The notes below the pieces were generated by a model that had not been told where the DNA came from, did no database searches, and worked only from the letters and a program-made list of their open reading frames with translations. A program made the position numbers and the translations under genes. From Bacillota bacterium (GTDB lineage: Bacteria; Bacillota; Clostridia; Peptostreptococcales; Anaerovoracaceae), in the NCBI GenBank assembly GCA_016293805.1, contig JAEDDI010000013.1, positions 1 to 42,987 on the forward strand: a stretch of 42,987 nt of DNA, written 5' to 3'. Of the stretch, positions 1 through 7,764 are shown piece after piece; position 1 is the stretch's first letter; the number at the start of each line of letters is the position of its first letter.

Positions 1-81
1 ATAAAAGACATAAGTAATACCAGCAATAAGCGTCAAAACAGCTATAACAATATCATCTTTTGAGTCCTTATCTTTCTTCAT
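1..81 (-). CDS. Partial small membrane protein, 3' end outside the window
   Basis: The reading frame opens with ATG at 79-81 on the minus strand and stays open for 27 codons to the window edge. A ribosome-binding stretch AAGGGAA lies just upstream. The visible peptide begins with a charged segment (MKKDKDSKDD) and turns into a hydrophobic helix (IVIAVLTLIAGITYVFY), so a small membrane protein is likely. It lies 15 nt after the 87-aa ORF upstream and resembles the 66-aa ORF at 386-586 in layout (charged lysine/aspartate-rich end plus hydrophobic helix). I do not recognise a family. It may be an immunity-like partner of the neighbouring exported peptide, but this is inference only. Confidence 0.5.
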   Translation of the reverse strand, partial: MKKDKDSKDDIVIAVLTLIAGITYVFY

Positions 82-96
82 AAATTAAGTTCCCTT

Positions 97-360
97 TTAT
101 CCTATTGTGCAGTATGCATACTGATATGCACCAGCTTTTACAGGAGTTCCATCACTTTTTACCCACAGAATTTTATACTGTGTCGCCTTATCACTATTGT
201 AGTATTTATTAACAGTTTCATTAAAATACAATTTGTTAGGGTTTAGATTTTTATATTGATATATTGCGACTACTCCCTGTGCAAAGGCAGTTCCGATACC
301 AACTGCAAGTCCTAATGGCCCTACAATAGCTGATAAAAGAACAGATAAAGGAAGAGACAT
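97..360 (-). CDS. Small hydrophobic-leader peptide, possible exported or bacteriocin-like product (87 aa)
   Basis: Residues 1-30 are hydrophobic and rich in Gly, Ala and Val, ending in AFAQG, which looks like a signal-peptidase site, although the N-terminus has no Lys or Arg. Residues 31-87 are polar and Tyr/Asn/Lys-rich, with one cysteine four residues from the end (YCTIG). No double-glycine leader or other bacteriocin signature is visible. Start ATG at 358-360, preceded by a modest AAAGAAG ribosome-binding site. It sits between two tiny lysine-rich membrane ORFs in a patch clearly more AT-rich than the operons to its right. I do not recognise a family. A secreted peptide with small membrane partners would fit a bacteriocin/immunity layout, but this is unproven. 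Confidence 0.45.
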   Translation of the reverse strand: MSLPLSVLLSAIVGPLGLAVGIGTAFAQGVVAIYQYKNLNPNKLYFNETVNKYYNSDKATQYKILWVKSDGTPVKAGAYQYAYCTIG

Positions 361-385
361 AATGGCTTCTTTTAAAAGAAATCAT

Positions 386-586
386 CTAATCTTTATTATT
401 ATTCTTATCATCATAGATAACAGCTATTATAAGAAAACTTAAAACAATAATAAATGTTACTAATAAAGCTTCAGGATTATCTATACCTTTTCCTGTAATG
501 AGCATTTTAGAATAATAATAAATTCTCTCACACAGCAAAGTAACTATTGATGTAAATAGCATAAGATTTGATTTACTATTTTTCAT
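386..586 (-). CDS. Small two-helix membrane protein (66 aa)
   Basis: A good Shine-Dalgarno AGAGGA precedes ATG at 584-586. The protein has a first hydrophobic segment around residues 8-18, a second strong helix around residues 40-58 (LLVTFIIVLSFLIIAVIY), and a highly charged C-terminus (DDKNNNKD). It is first in a run of three minus-strand micro-ORFs with strongly AT-rich codon use. No family is recognised. By size, charge and adjacency to a possible exported peptide it could be an immunity or accessory membrane protein, but it could equally be an unrelated stress or holin-like small protein. Confidence 0.45.
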   Translation of the reverse strand: MKNSKSNLMLFTSIVTLLCERIYYYSKMLITGKGIDNPEALLVTFIIVLSFLIIAVIYDDKNNNKD

Positions 587-608
587 TTTTTCCTCTTAAG
601 CTCAGGAC

Positions 609-639
609 CAGTCGCCGGCAGACATTACCGCCGGGACTG
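609..639 (-). terminator. Imperfect hairpin in the glmS/micro-ORF gap
   Basis: Arms CAGTC plus CCGGC (609-619) pair with GCCGG plus GACTG (630-639), with one bulged base. It lies downstream of the glmS stop and upstream of the micro-ORF at 386-586. No good T-tract follows on the minus strand, so it may be a leader hairpin or boundary structure rather than a classical terminator. Confidence 0.3.
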
Positions 640-649
640 AAACTGTTTT

Positions 650-655
650 ATTATA
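650..655 (-). promoter_or_regulatory. Perfect TATAAT box upstream of the micro-ORFs, no clear -35
   Basis: TATAAT is read on the minus strand here, just after a 7-bp hairpin (656-662 with 667-673) that follows the glmS stop codon. The expected -35 position (GGAGCA) does not resemble TTGACA, so promoter assignment for the 386-586 ORF is weak. Confidence 0.3.
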
Positions 656-684
656 ACCCGCATTTTTGCAGGTGCTCCTTTTTT

Positions 685-2514
685 CTATTCAACTGTTACT
701 GATTTTGCAAGGTTCTTCGGTTTGTCGATATTGCATCCTCTCAGCCTTGCTATATGATATGCAAGTATCTGAAGAGGAATTACCGAAAGAACCGGAACAA
801 CATCATCTATACAGTGCGGAATGTATATCACCTCATCCGCATGCTTTTCTATTTCTTTTGTATTCACCTTGGAAATGCCCAAAATGAAAGCGCCTCTTGC
901 CTGTACCTCAACAATGTTTGAAATCATCTTCTCGTAGAGTTTTTCCTGTGTTGCAAGTGAGATTACAAGTGTTCCCGGCTCCATCAGCGCTATCGTGCCG
1001 TGCTTAAGCTCTCCTGCAGCGATGGCAAACGAATTGATATAGGATATCTCCTTCAGCTTCAGCGAGCCCTCGTACGCTACGGCACAGTCAAGGCCTCTTC
1101 CGATATAGAATACGTTGTTGTTCTTATAGATTTTCCTTGCAATGTTTTCTATATCCTTTTCCTTGGTGAGAATATATTCTATCTTGTCAGGAAGAGCTTC
1201 AAGCTCCGAAACAACCCTGCTAAGTGTGTCATCATCCACTATACCTCTCTGTCTGCCCATGTAAAGGGCAAGAAGATACAGGCATACAAGCTGAGTCGTA
1301 TATGCTTTCGTTGATGCAACCGCAATTTCAGGGCCTGCCCAGGTATAGAACACATCGTCTGATTCTCTGGCAACAGAACTTCCAACCACATTTACAATCG
1401 AAAGAACTCTCGCGCCCTTTCTCTTTGCCTCCCTGAGAGCGGCAAGGGTATCCAGCGTTTCTCCCGACTGTGAAATTGCAATAAACAGAGTCCTGTCATC
1501 CACAAACGGATCTCTGTATCTGAATTCAGAAGCCACATCTACTTCAACAGGAATCTTGGCATATTTTTCTATGACTGTCTTTCCGACAAGACCTGCATGA
1601 TATGCGGTACCGCAGGCAACGATATATATTCTGCTTAGTCCCTCAAGCTCTTCTTTTGAAATATCTATACCATCCAGCTTTATCTCTCCGTTTTCATCTA
1701 TCCTTCTGTGGAGAGTATCTGAAATACCCTTTGGCTGTTCATAAATCTCCTTCAGCATGAAATGCTCATATCCTTCTTTTTCTGCAGCGTCAGAATCCCA
1801 TGTGACATGGAACACATCACGGTCAACAACTTTTCTGTTATCATCATATATTACAATTGAATTCTTATCCAGAACAACCGTCTCATCATTTTCGATGAGA
1901 TATACTTCTCTTACGTATTTCAAAAGAGCAGGTATATCTGAAGCGATGAAGTTGCATCCCTTTCCGATTCCCGCAACTAGCGGTGCGTCCTTTCTGACCG
2001 CTACTATTCTGTCGGGATCATCTGATGAAATGGCGGCTATTGCATATGCACCTCTCATCTTCGATGTGGCCTTATAGACTGCATCCAGAAGATCTCCCTT
2101 GTTATATATCCCTATAAGGTGGGCAATAACCTCAGAGTCTGTTTCCGATCTGAATACAATTCCGTAATCCTTCTGAAGCATTTCACGAAGTTCGACAAAA
2201 TTTTCAATGATGCCATTGTGAACAACAGCAACTGTGCTGTCTGAATTCACATGCGGATGCGCATTAATATCCGAAGGGGCGCCGTGTGTTGCCCATCTGG
2301 TATGCCCTATTCCGATATTGCTGTCAAAGTCCTCATCCGATATGAGTTTCTCCAGATTGACTATTTCACCGACATGTTTTCTTACTTCAATCCTGTTATC
2401 TATATTAAGCGCAATCCCTGCCGAATCGTATCCTCTGTATTCAAGCCGCTTAAGTCCTTCAATTACAACTTCCTTGGCGTTGCCTTCGCCGACAAATCCC
2501 ACTATACCGCACAT
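685..2514 (-). CDS. glmS: Glutamine-fructose-6-phosphate aminotransferase (isomerizing)
   Basis: Converts fructose-6-phosphate and glutamine to glucosamine-6-phosphate, the first step towards UDP-GlcNAc. The start is set at the ATG giving MCGIVGF, because Cys2 is the N-terminal nucleophile of the class II glutaminase after Met removal. A GGAGGA site precedes it; a frame opening 15 codons upstream would bury the cysteine. The product is 609 aa, typical for the family. The N-terminal Ntn-type glutaminase carries GIGHTRWATHG and the two SIS sugar-isomerase domains show SQSGETLDT and STKAYTTQ; the C-terminus ends KPKNLAKSVTVE, the conserved family tail. It follows glmM by 13 nt at the end of the cdaA-cdaR-glmM-glmS operon. 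This 13-nt gap leaves no room for a glmS ribozyme. Confidence 0.97.
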   Translation of the reverse strand: MCGIVGFVGEGNAKEVVIEGLKRLEYRGYDSAGIALNIDNRIEVRKHVGEIVNLEKLISDEDFDSNIGIGHTRWATHGAPSDINAHPHVNSDSTVAVVHNGIIENFVELREMLQKDYGIVFRSETDSEVIAHLIGIYNKGDLLDAVYKATSKMRGAYAIAAISSDDPDRIVAVRKDAPLVAGIGKGCNFIASDIPALLKYVREVYLIENDETVVLDKNSIVIYDDNRKVVDRDVFHVTWDSDAAEKEGYEHFMLKEIYEQPKGISDTLHRRIDENGEIKLDGIDISKEELEGLSRIYIVACGTAYHAGLVGKTVIEKYAKIPVEVDVASEFRYRDPFVDDRTLFIAISQSGETLDTLAALREAKRKGARVLSIVNVVGSSVARESDDVFYTWAGPEIAVASTKAYTTQLVCLYLLALYMGRQRGIVDDDTLSRVVSELEALPDKIEYILTKEKDIENIARKIYKNNNVFYIGRGLDCAVAYEGSLKLKEISYINSFAIAAGELKHGTIALMEPGTLVISLATQEKLYEKMISNIVEVQARGAFILGISKVNTKEIEKHADEVIYIPHCIDDVVPVLSVIPLQILAYHIARLRGCNIDKPKNLAKSVTVE

Positions 2515-2527
2515 AGTACATCCTCCA

Positions 2528-3862
2528 TTATGCAAACTTCTCCTCAAGAAGAGATGCAATACTCTCAGCGTATGCCGCTATCTTATCAGTGTCACTGCCT
2601 TCAATCATTACCCTTACAAGAGGTTCTGTTCCTGAAGGTCTGATGAGCACTCTTCCGTCTCCCATCATGGCCTTTTCAACCTCCTCAATGGCATTTCTCA
2701 CCTCTTCATCATCCATGTATACCGACTTGTTCTCATTCTTAACAGATGCGTTTACGAGCACCTGCGGATAAAGCGTTATCTCATCTGCAAGTTCTGAAAG
2801 AGGTTTTCCGAACATATGAAGAGCCTTTACAAGCTGAAGCGATGCAAGTGTTCCATCACCTGTTGTCCCGTAATCAAGCATGATTATGTGTCCGGACTGC
2901 TCTCCGCCTATTCTTCCTCCTGTCTCAAGCATTGATTCAAGAACATACCTGTCTCCCACTGCAGTGGAAACTGTTCTGCATCCTATTCCTTCAAGATACT
3001 TGTGGAATCCAAGATTGCTCATCACAGTTCCTGTAACAAGGTTACCGTCCAGCATTCCCTGTTCCATAAGAAGCCTTGCACATATGCATATCACCTTATC
3101 GCCGTCTGTAACGCGGCCTTTCTCATCGACTGCAATCAGCCTGTCAGCGTCGCCGTCAAATGCAAGCCCTATATCCGCACCTGTCTCAAGAACCTTTGCG
3201 CACAGTTTTTCAGGATGTGTCGATCCGCATCCATCGTTAATGTTCACCCCGTCAGGTTCATCTGCAATTACCGTTACATCTGCTCCAAGAGCTCTGTAAA
3301 CAGCCGGAGCTGTCTCATATGCAGCCCCGTTGGCACAGTCTAAAACGATTTTCATTCCTTCAAGCCTGATGTCTATTGTCGAAAGGAGATGGTCTGTATA
3401 CATCTTCTTAACATCGCCGTTACCCGATATTACTCTGCCTATACTCTCCCCTGTCATGTCATCATCCAGGTGTTTTTGTATCTCATCCTCAAGTTCATCG
3501 GACAGCTTGAATCCTGTTCCGCTGAAAAACTTGATTCCATTGTATTCATAAGGGTTATGAGACGCTGATATTACTGCGCCCGCATCAGCTCCAAGCGCTC
3601 CGACAAGATAGGCTACCGCAGGTGTCGGCACAACTCCTGCCTTGATAACACTTCCACCTGCCGACTGTATTCCTGCGCTCAGCGCATCTTCGAGCATGTC
3701 ACCTGATATTCTGGTATCCTTGCCGATTACTATCACCGGGCTGTGATTATCCTCTGAGCTGAGCACCTTCGCTCCTGCCCTTCCAAGCTTGAAAGCAAGC
3801 TGAGGAGTCAGAGTCCGGTTAGCAATTCCTCTCACTCCGTCTGTTCCAAAAATTCTTTTCAT
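2528..3862 (-). CDS. glmM: Phosphoglucosamine mutase
   Basis: Interconverts glucosamine-6-phosphate and glucosamine-1-phosphate for peptidoglycan precursor synthesis. The 444-aa length and four-domain hexosephosphate-mutase architecture are normal. It starts MKRIFGTDGVRG, carries the phosphoserine loop ISASHNP with catalytic Ser101, the metal loop DGDADR near residue 241, the sugar-binding GGEQSGH, and the phosphate-binding loop RPSGTEP near the C-terminus. It is 8 nt downstream of cdaR and 13 nt upstream of glmS. In Firmicutes GlmM also binds and restrains CdaA, so co-transcription with cdaA/cdaR fits coupled control of cell-wall precursor and c-di-AMP levels (family knowledge, not seen in the sequence). 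Confidence 0.97.
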   Translation of the reverse strand: MKRIFGTDGVRGIANRTLTPQLAFKLGRAGAKVLSSEDNHSPVIVIGKDTRISGDMLEDALSAGIQSAGGSVIKAGVVPTPAVAYLVGALGADAGAVISASHNPYEYNGIKFFSGTGFKLSDELEDEIQKHLDDDMTGESIGRVISGNGDVKKMYTDHLLSTIDIRLEGMKIVLDCANGAAYETAPAVYRALGADVTVIADEPDGVNINDGCGSTHPEKLCAKVLETGADIGLAFDGDADRLIAVDEKGRVTDGDKVICICARLLMEQGMLDGNLVTGTVMSNLGFHKYLEGIGCRTVSTAVGDRYVLESMLETGGRIGGEQSGHIIMLDYGTTGDGTLASLQLVKALHMFGKPLSELADEITLYPQVLVNASVKNENKSVYMDDEEVRNAIEEVEKAMMGDGRVLIRPSGTEPLVRVMIEGSDTDKIAAYAESIASLLEEKFA

Positions 3863-3870
3863 CTCTTCTC

Positions 3871-5040
3871 CTATTTTCTGACCAGTGTCACCTGTATTGT
3901 CTTTGGGGAATAACTGATAACATCTCCCTCTCTTGCACTGACTGAAACCCTCACCTCGTGAGTACCCTCTTCCAGGCCGTCAAGGTCGGCTGAAACCTTA
4001 ATGTCAATCTTTATCAGTCCAATTCCTGATACCTGCACATCATCGCAAGATGAAACTTCAAGTTCATCCGAAAGATTTTCAAACCTTATTTCGTCTATGC
4101 CTATCGAATACGTTTTCCTTTGCGATCCTTCCTTGAATACATGCACCGAAGCAGTCATATCCTGACCCGGCGAAAGCACACATCCTTCAGGCAGCCTGAT
4201 CTCAAGGTCAAAAGTCTTACTTGATGAAAGTCCTGAAATATCAACGGTTTCAGCTGATACAGAGTCCACTTGTTTAAGACTTTCCGCATTTCCCATAATC
4301 CTGACCGTATCAGGAACATCAACTGATCCAAGCTCATAGCCTGCTGCCGGCTCTCCTTCTATATCAGTTACAAGAGTTACTGTCTTCTCATTATATGGTG
4401 TAACTGTGACACTGGCATACTTCTCGCTCAGTGTAACATCATCAACCTTGTTTCCGTTTTTGTCGACAGCAAACATCTCCTTGTATATGACACCGCTTTT
4501 CCCTTCAATGTCATCCCGGCTGATAAATACTGCCGCGGAAGCAACATCTGCTACAGTGCTCCTTGCTCCGGTAACATCAACTGACAGGTCGTCCGAAACA
4601 GACGCATCTCCTGTTCTGCTGCCCTTCATCTTGTATATTACCTTAACATTTCTGGACTCTGTAACTATCTGCTCAAAGTTCACCTTAACAGTTATCGTAA
4701 GATCCCGGTACACCTTTGCATCCTGCCTGAATGACACGTCGACTGCCACAGTGTTTTCCCCTTCAACGCAGTCTGACACATCTGCCACAGCATCTATCTG
4801 ATCTGGTGTAATCTTCGAAAGTACGCTTCTTGAAGCTTCAACATTTACATCGATTCTTATTTCATCGGTATCCACAGCTGTAAGTCCTCTCGCCTCAACA
4901 AGATCCGTATTAACCAGTGTTACAGGAACATCCTTGACAATCTTGGTCTGAACCGGATCGGTAGCATATATTACAAATGACCACAAAGCGATTGCGACAA
5001 GAAGGGATATTACAAAATTCACTCTCTTATTTCCCAGCAT
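3871..5040 (-). CDS. cdaR: YbbR-repeat protein CdaR, regulator of diadenylate cyclase
   Basis: An N-terminal membrane anchor (about residues 7-26, FVISLLVAIALWSFVIYAT) is followed by roughly four YbbR-type beta-rich repeats on the outer face, each with the ...DVPVTLVN... / ...VTVTPY... character. The length of 389 aa is ordinary for the family. It overlaps the cdaA 3' end by 14 nt, suggesting translational coupling, and precedes glmM by 8 nt. CdaR proteins interact with CdaA through the membrane and modulate its cyclase activity; the synteny here is the classical one. The repeats are divergent, as usual for this family, so the assignment rests on the anchor, repeat character and gene order. 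Confidence 0.9.
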   Translation of the reverse strand: MLGNKRVNFVISLLVAIALWSFVIYATDPVQTKIVKDVPVTLVNTDLVEARGLTAVDTDEIRIDVNVEASRSVLSKITPDQIDAVADVSDCVEGENTVAVDVSFRQDAKVYRDLTITVKVNFEQIVTESRNVKVIYKMKGSRTGDASVSDDLSVDVTGARSTVADVASAAVFISRDDIEGKSGVIYKEMFAVDKNGNKVDDVTLSEKYASVTVTPYNEKTVTLVTDIEGEPAAGYELGSVDVPDTVRIMGNAESLKQVDSVSAETVDISGLSSSKTFDLEIRLPEGCVLSPGQDMTASVHVFKEGSQRKTYSIGIDEIRFENLSDELEVSSCDDVQVSGIGLIKIDIKVSADLDGLEEGTHEVRVSVSAREGDVISYSPKTIQVTLVRK

Positions 5041-5860
5041 TCTTTATCCCTCCCATTACCTTCTGAAAGATATTCTTCGATTTCTGAACATCATCAAGAT
5101 AAAGCTCGTTGAGGATTTTCTCAAGATACTTCCCGTCAAGATATCGCGTGATCTTTCCTTCACTTGCCATGGATATTACTCCGGTCTCTTCCGAAACAAT
5201 AAGTGAGATAGCATCAGAATGCTCTGTGATTCCAATCCCGGCCCTATGTCTTGTCCCGAGAGATTTGTCGAGTGTCTTATTGTCAGTAATCGGAAGTACG
5301 CATCCAGCGGCATGTATCCTCTCTCCCCTGATGATAACAGCGCCATCATGAAGCGGTGCTCCCTCATAGAAAATGTTACCGAGCAACTGCGCTGTAATCT
5401 CGGCATCTATTATAGTTCCTGTCTTGATTCTGTCTGTCAGAGCTGTTCCTCTCTCTATTACTATAAGCGCACCTGTTCTTGTCTTTGCAAGTTCAGTTAC
5501 AGCATCAATGAATTCATCGATAATATGCTTTGCCTTCTGTTCTTCAACGGAAACAAGTGTCAGCGTTCTGCTTCTTCCGAAGTATTCAAGCGCACGACGA
5601 AGCTCCGGCTGAAACACAATTACAAGTGCAATGATTCCTACTGTTGTAATACTCTTGATCAGCCAGTTCAGCGTGTTGAGATTGAGCACATCCGAAAGAA
5701 AAAAGACAGCTCCGAACAGAATCAGTCCCTTAACCAGCTGCTCTGCTCTTGTCTCCCGAATAAAATCCAGCAGTTTATATACAATCAATGCAACTACCAG
5801 AATATCGATGATATCTGTAATCTTCATTCCCATAAATACTGTTTGTATAAAATCCGTCAT
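5027..5860 (-). CDS. cdaA: Membrane diadenylate cyclase (c-di-AMP synthase)
   Basis: Makes cyclic di-AMP from two ATP at the inner face of the membrane. The 277-aa protein has three N-terminal transmembrane helices (about residues 16-33, 43-56 and 68-84) followed by the DAC domain, whose signature residues are present: DGA at 172-174 (APLHDGAVI) and RHR at 204-206 (GTRHRAGIG). It is the first gene of the cdaA-cdaR-glmM-glmS operon, and a recognisable sigma-A-type promoter lies 5892-5921. c-di-AMP in this phylum controls potassium and osmolyte transport and cell-wall homeostasis. Confidence 0.96.
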   Translation of the reverse strand: MTDFIQTVFMGMKITDIIDILVVALIVYKLLDFIRETRAEQLVKGLILFGAVFFLSDVLNLNTLNWLIKSITTVGIIALVIVFQPELRRALEYFGRSRTLTLVSVEEQKAKHIIDEFIDAVTELAKTRTGALIVIERGTALTDRIKTGTIIDAEITAQLLGNIFYEGAPLHDGAVIIRGERIHAAGCVLPITDNKTLDKSLGTRHRAGIGITEHSDAISLIVSEETGVISMASEGKITRYLDGKYLEKILNELYLDDVQKSKNIFQKVMGGIKNAGK

Positions 5861-5891
5861 TTAATCTTCCCCTCAAGTTATAGATAGTATT

Positions 5892-5921
5892 ATTGTACAA
5901 TACGGCCGCTCTTATTTTCAA
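5892..5921 (-). promoter_or_regulatory. Promoter of the cdaA-cdaR-glmM-glmS operon
   Basis: On the minus strand a -35 TTGAAA (5916-5921) and a -10 TACAAT (5892-5897) are separated by 18 bp, about 30 bp before the cdaA start. Five of six bases match consensus in the -10 and four of six in the -35. Confidence 0.6.
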
Positions 5922-5962
5922 TAGAAGTTGGTCAAAAACTGAGTGATGATACTGTGTTGCCA

Positions 5963-5990
5963 ATAAAAAAGGAGAGCGTACCGCTCTCCC
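5963..5990 (-). terminator. Intrinsic terminator of hpf
   Basis: GGAGAGCG (5971-5978) pairs with CGCTCTCC (5982-5989), leaving a TAC loop, and is followed on the minus strand by a run of six T. It lies 15 nt beyond the hpf stop codon. Confidence 0.85.
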
Positions 5991-6004
5991 TAAAACTTGC
6001 AATA

Positions 6005-6535
6005 TTAATATGTTGTTTCAAGAAGTCCGTACGACCCGTCATTTCTCCTGTATACCACATTTACGCTGTCTGTTTCCATGTTAAGGAATACGAAAAAGTT
6101 GTGTCCTACAAGTTCCATCTGCATAATTGCCTCTTCTGCATTCATCGGTTCGAGCTGGAATCTCTTGGTCTTTACAATTTCAATTGATTCTTTTTCCTCT
6201 TCTGTTTCAGGAAGATCGGCAAAGAAAACATCCTTGTTGTTCTTGTGCTTTTTCTGAAGTTTAGTCTTGAATTTGGACATCTGATTCGATAGCTTGTCAA
6301 CTACTCTGTCGATACTGTCAAATATGTCCTTGCCTGCTTCTTCAGCCCTGAATATGGTTCCTCTGTTTGAAATTGTGGCTTCAATCTTGTCCTTAGGTCC
6401 CTCCTGCGATAAACGTACATTTGCAGTAACTTCGTCCGAGAAGTACTTATCCAGTCTTCCCAGTTTCTTTTCAATTGCCTCCTTTAGAGAATCGCTTGCG
6501 TTAAAATTCTTAGTAGTAGTAATATTAATCTTCAT
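6005..6535 (-). CDS. hpf: Long-form ribosome hibernation promoting factor
   Basis: The 176-aa protein has an N-terminal YfiA/HPF domain (about 1-100, beginning MKINITTTKNFNASDSLKEAIEKKLGRLDKYF), a charged linker (100-120), and a C-terminal dimerisation domain (about 121-176; KTKRFQLEPMNAEEAIMQMELVGHNFFVFLN) that marks the long form found in Firmicutes. It joins two 70S particles into an inactive 100S dimer in stationary phase or stress. It has a near-perfect AAGGAGGT site 7 nt before the ATG, its own promoter candidate and its own terminator, so it appears monocistronic. Confidence 0.96.
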   Translation of the reverse strand: MKINITTTKNFNASDSLKEAIEKKLGRLDKYFSDEVTANVRLSQEGPKDKIEATISNRGTIFRAEEAGKDIFDSIDRVVDKLSNQMSKFKTKLQKKHKNNKDVFFADLPETEEEKESIEIVKTKRFQLEPMNAEEAIMQMELVGHNFFVFLNMETDSVNVVYRRNDGSYGLLETTY

Positions 6536-6566
6536 ATCAGCTACCTCCTTAGGTTTTGTTACAACA

Positions 6567-6575
6567 AGTATACCA
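6567..6575 (-). promoter_or_regulatory. Extended -10 promoter candidate for hpf
   Basis: TATACT (6567-6572) is preceded on the minus strand by TG plus one base, an extended -10 arrangement. The -35 region is T-rich but lacks a good TTGACA match. It lies about 30 nt before the hpf start. Confidence 0.45.
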
Positions 6576-6624
6576 TACTATTACAAAAAAACAAAACTTC
6601 TGACAAAATTTTCTGAATTCTTAA

Positions 6625-7698
6625 TCATCTGTTTACAATTCTCTCGTAACTCTCAGGATCAGTATCACCTTCCGTAGAAAAAAGAAGGATTACCGAATTC
6701 TCATCAATACCAAGACGCCTCTTCATCTCCTCTGTAAGATTAAGAAGAAGACCTGTTCCTATGCCGCCGCATTCGCCTGCAACCACTCCTTCATCGGCAA
6801 GCTGTCTCATACCGTCTTCAGTCACAAAGTCAGGAACTTTAAAAAAGAAAGAAACGTGATTTTCAAGCACCGGAAGGGTAAGAACATTGGCCTCGCCGCA
6901 GTTTAGCCCTGCCATTATGGTCCTTGGCTTTCCTCCTATTGCCACATATCTGCCCTGTTTTACAGATTCAAAAATGCATGCGGATTCAACTGCCTCCATT
7001 ACAGATATTACCGGGCATTCTTCACCGAAGCGGTCTGTGAGATATCCTGTGATTCCTCCTGCCATCGACCCGACACCTGCCTGCAGAAATACATGTGTGG
7101 GACGAATTCCTCCAAGCTGATTTATCGCCTCAGAAATCATCCTGGTATATCCTATTGTGATATCCCATGGAATATCCTCATATCCTTCAAATCCAGTATC
7201 CTGAACAAATATACCGTCATGCTCCTTCGAATATTCCAGAGCCTTCCTCACTGCATCATCATAGTTTAAATCAGTCACAAACACACTCGCACCTTCAATC
7301 GATGCAATAGCTTCAGACCTTGCCGGGACCGTTCCAGCGGGCATGAATACAGCAGAAGTGCATCCGCACGATGATGCCGCCCAAGCAACAGCCTTCCCGT
7401 GGTTTCCGTCTGTTGCTGTAACAAACATCGGCTTCTCACCCTCTTCAAGCTTCTCAACTATATTATGAACAGCATACATGGCGCCCAGGGCCTTGAATGC
7501 GTTGAGTCCATATCGCTTTGATTCATCCTTTATGTACACAGCCGCCGCTCCGCATATCTTCGCTGTTTCTTCCAGTTTTACAAGCGGAGTCTCTGAACCT
7601 CTGTGGAACTCATTAACCTTCTCGTAATTCTCTTCGCAGAACTGTTCCGGAAGTCTTCCTCCGTTTCTTTTACCCTCAATCATTTCAATAGTATACAT
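6625..7698 (-). CDS. dpaL: Diaminopropionate ammonia-lyase
   Basis: A fold-type II PLP enzyme that converts 2,3-diaminopropionate (either enantiomer in characterised members, and weakly serine) to pyruvate and ammonia. The start MYTIEMIEG is chosen for its GGAGG site; it gives 357 aa, somewhat shorter than the roughly 400 aa of E. coli YgeX. Lys69 in NAFKALGA is the Schiff-base lysine and Asp97 in TATDGNHGKAVAW matches the second catalytic acid that distinguishes this family from threonine dehydratases, which have SAGNHAQG there. QAGVGSMAGG forms the phosphate-binding loop. It is transcribed divergently from the ClC antiporter with only 66 bp between the starts. An amino-acid catabolic role is expected. 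Confidence 0.88.
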   Translation of the reverse strand: MYTIEMIEGKRNGGRLPEQFCEENYEKVNEFHRGSETPLVKLEETAKICGAAAVYIKDESKRYGLNAFKALGAMYAVHNIVEKLEEGEKPMFVTATDGNHGKAVAWAASSCGCTSAVFMPAGTVPARSEAIASIEGASVFVTDLNYDDAVRKALEYSKEHDGIFVQDTGFEGYEDIPWDITIGYTRMISEAINQLGGIRPTHVFLQAGVGSMAGGITGYLTDRFGEECPVISVMEAVESACIFESVKQGRYVAIGGKPRTIMAGLNCGEANVLTLPVLENHVSFFFKVPDFVTEDGMRQLADEGVVAGECGGIGTGLLLNLTEEMKRRLGIDENSVILLFSTEGDTDPESYERIVNR

Positions 7699-7732
7699 TG
7701 CATCCTCCGTTTTTCGCTCAAAACAGGTTACC

Positions 7733-7760
7733 ATCATATGTAATTGTATGATATCATATG
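7733..7760. promoter_or_regulatory. Repeat cluster between divergent dpaL and clc genes
   Basis: The octamer ATCATATG occurs at 7733-7740 and again at 7753-7760, exactly 20 bp apart (two helical turns), and a perfect 12-bp palindrome TATGATATCATA lies at 7747-7758. TATGAT boxes can be read outwards on both strands (7747-7752 plus; 7733-7738 minus), so the repeats may be overlapping -10 elements, an operator, or both. Confidence 0.4.
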
Positions 7761-7764
7761 CACT

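Noticed and set aside
2515..2527. Possible glmS ribozyme upstream of glmS
   Set aside because: Only 13 nt separate glmM and glmS and they hold the ribosome-binding site; there is no space for a ribozyme.
5219..5887. 222-codon plus-strand frame across cdaA
   Set aside because: Entirely antisense to the well-conserved diadenylate cyclase, Cys- and Ser-rich with no family likeness; a shadow frame.
6586..6624. Possible terminator after dpaL
   Set aside because: The inverted repeat TTCAGA...TCAGAA contains several mismatches; the T-rich stretch that follows is more likely the hpf promoter region.
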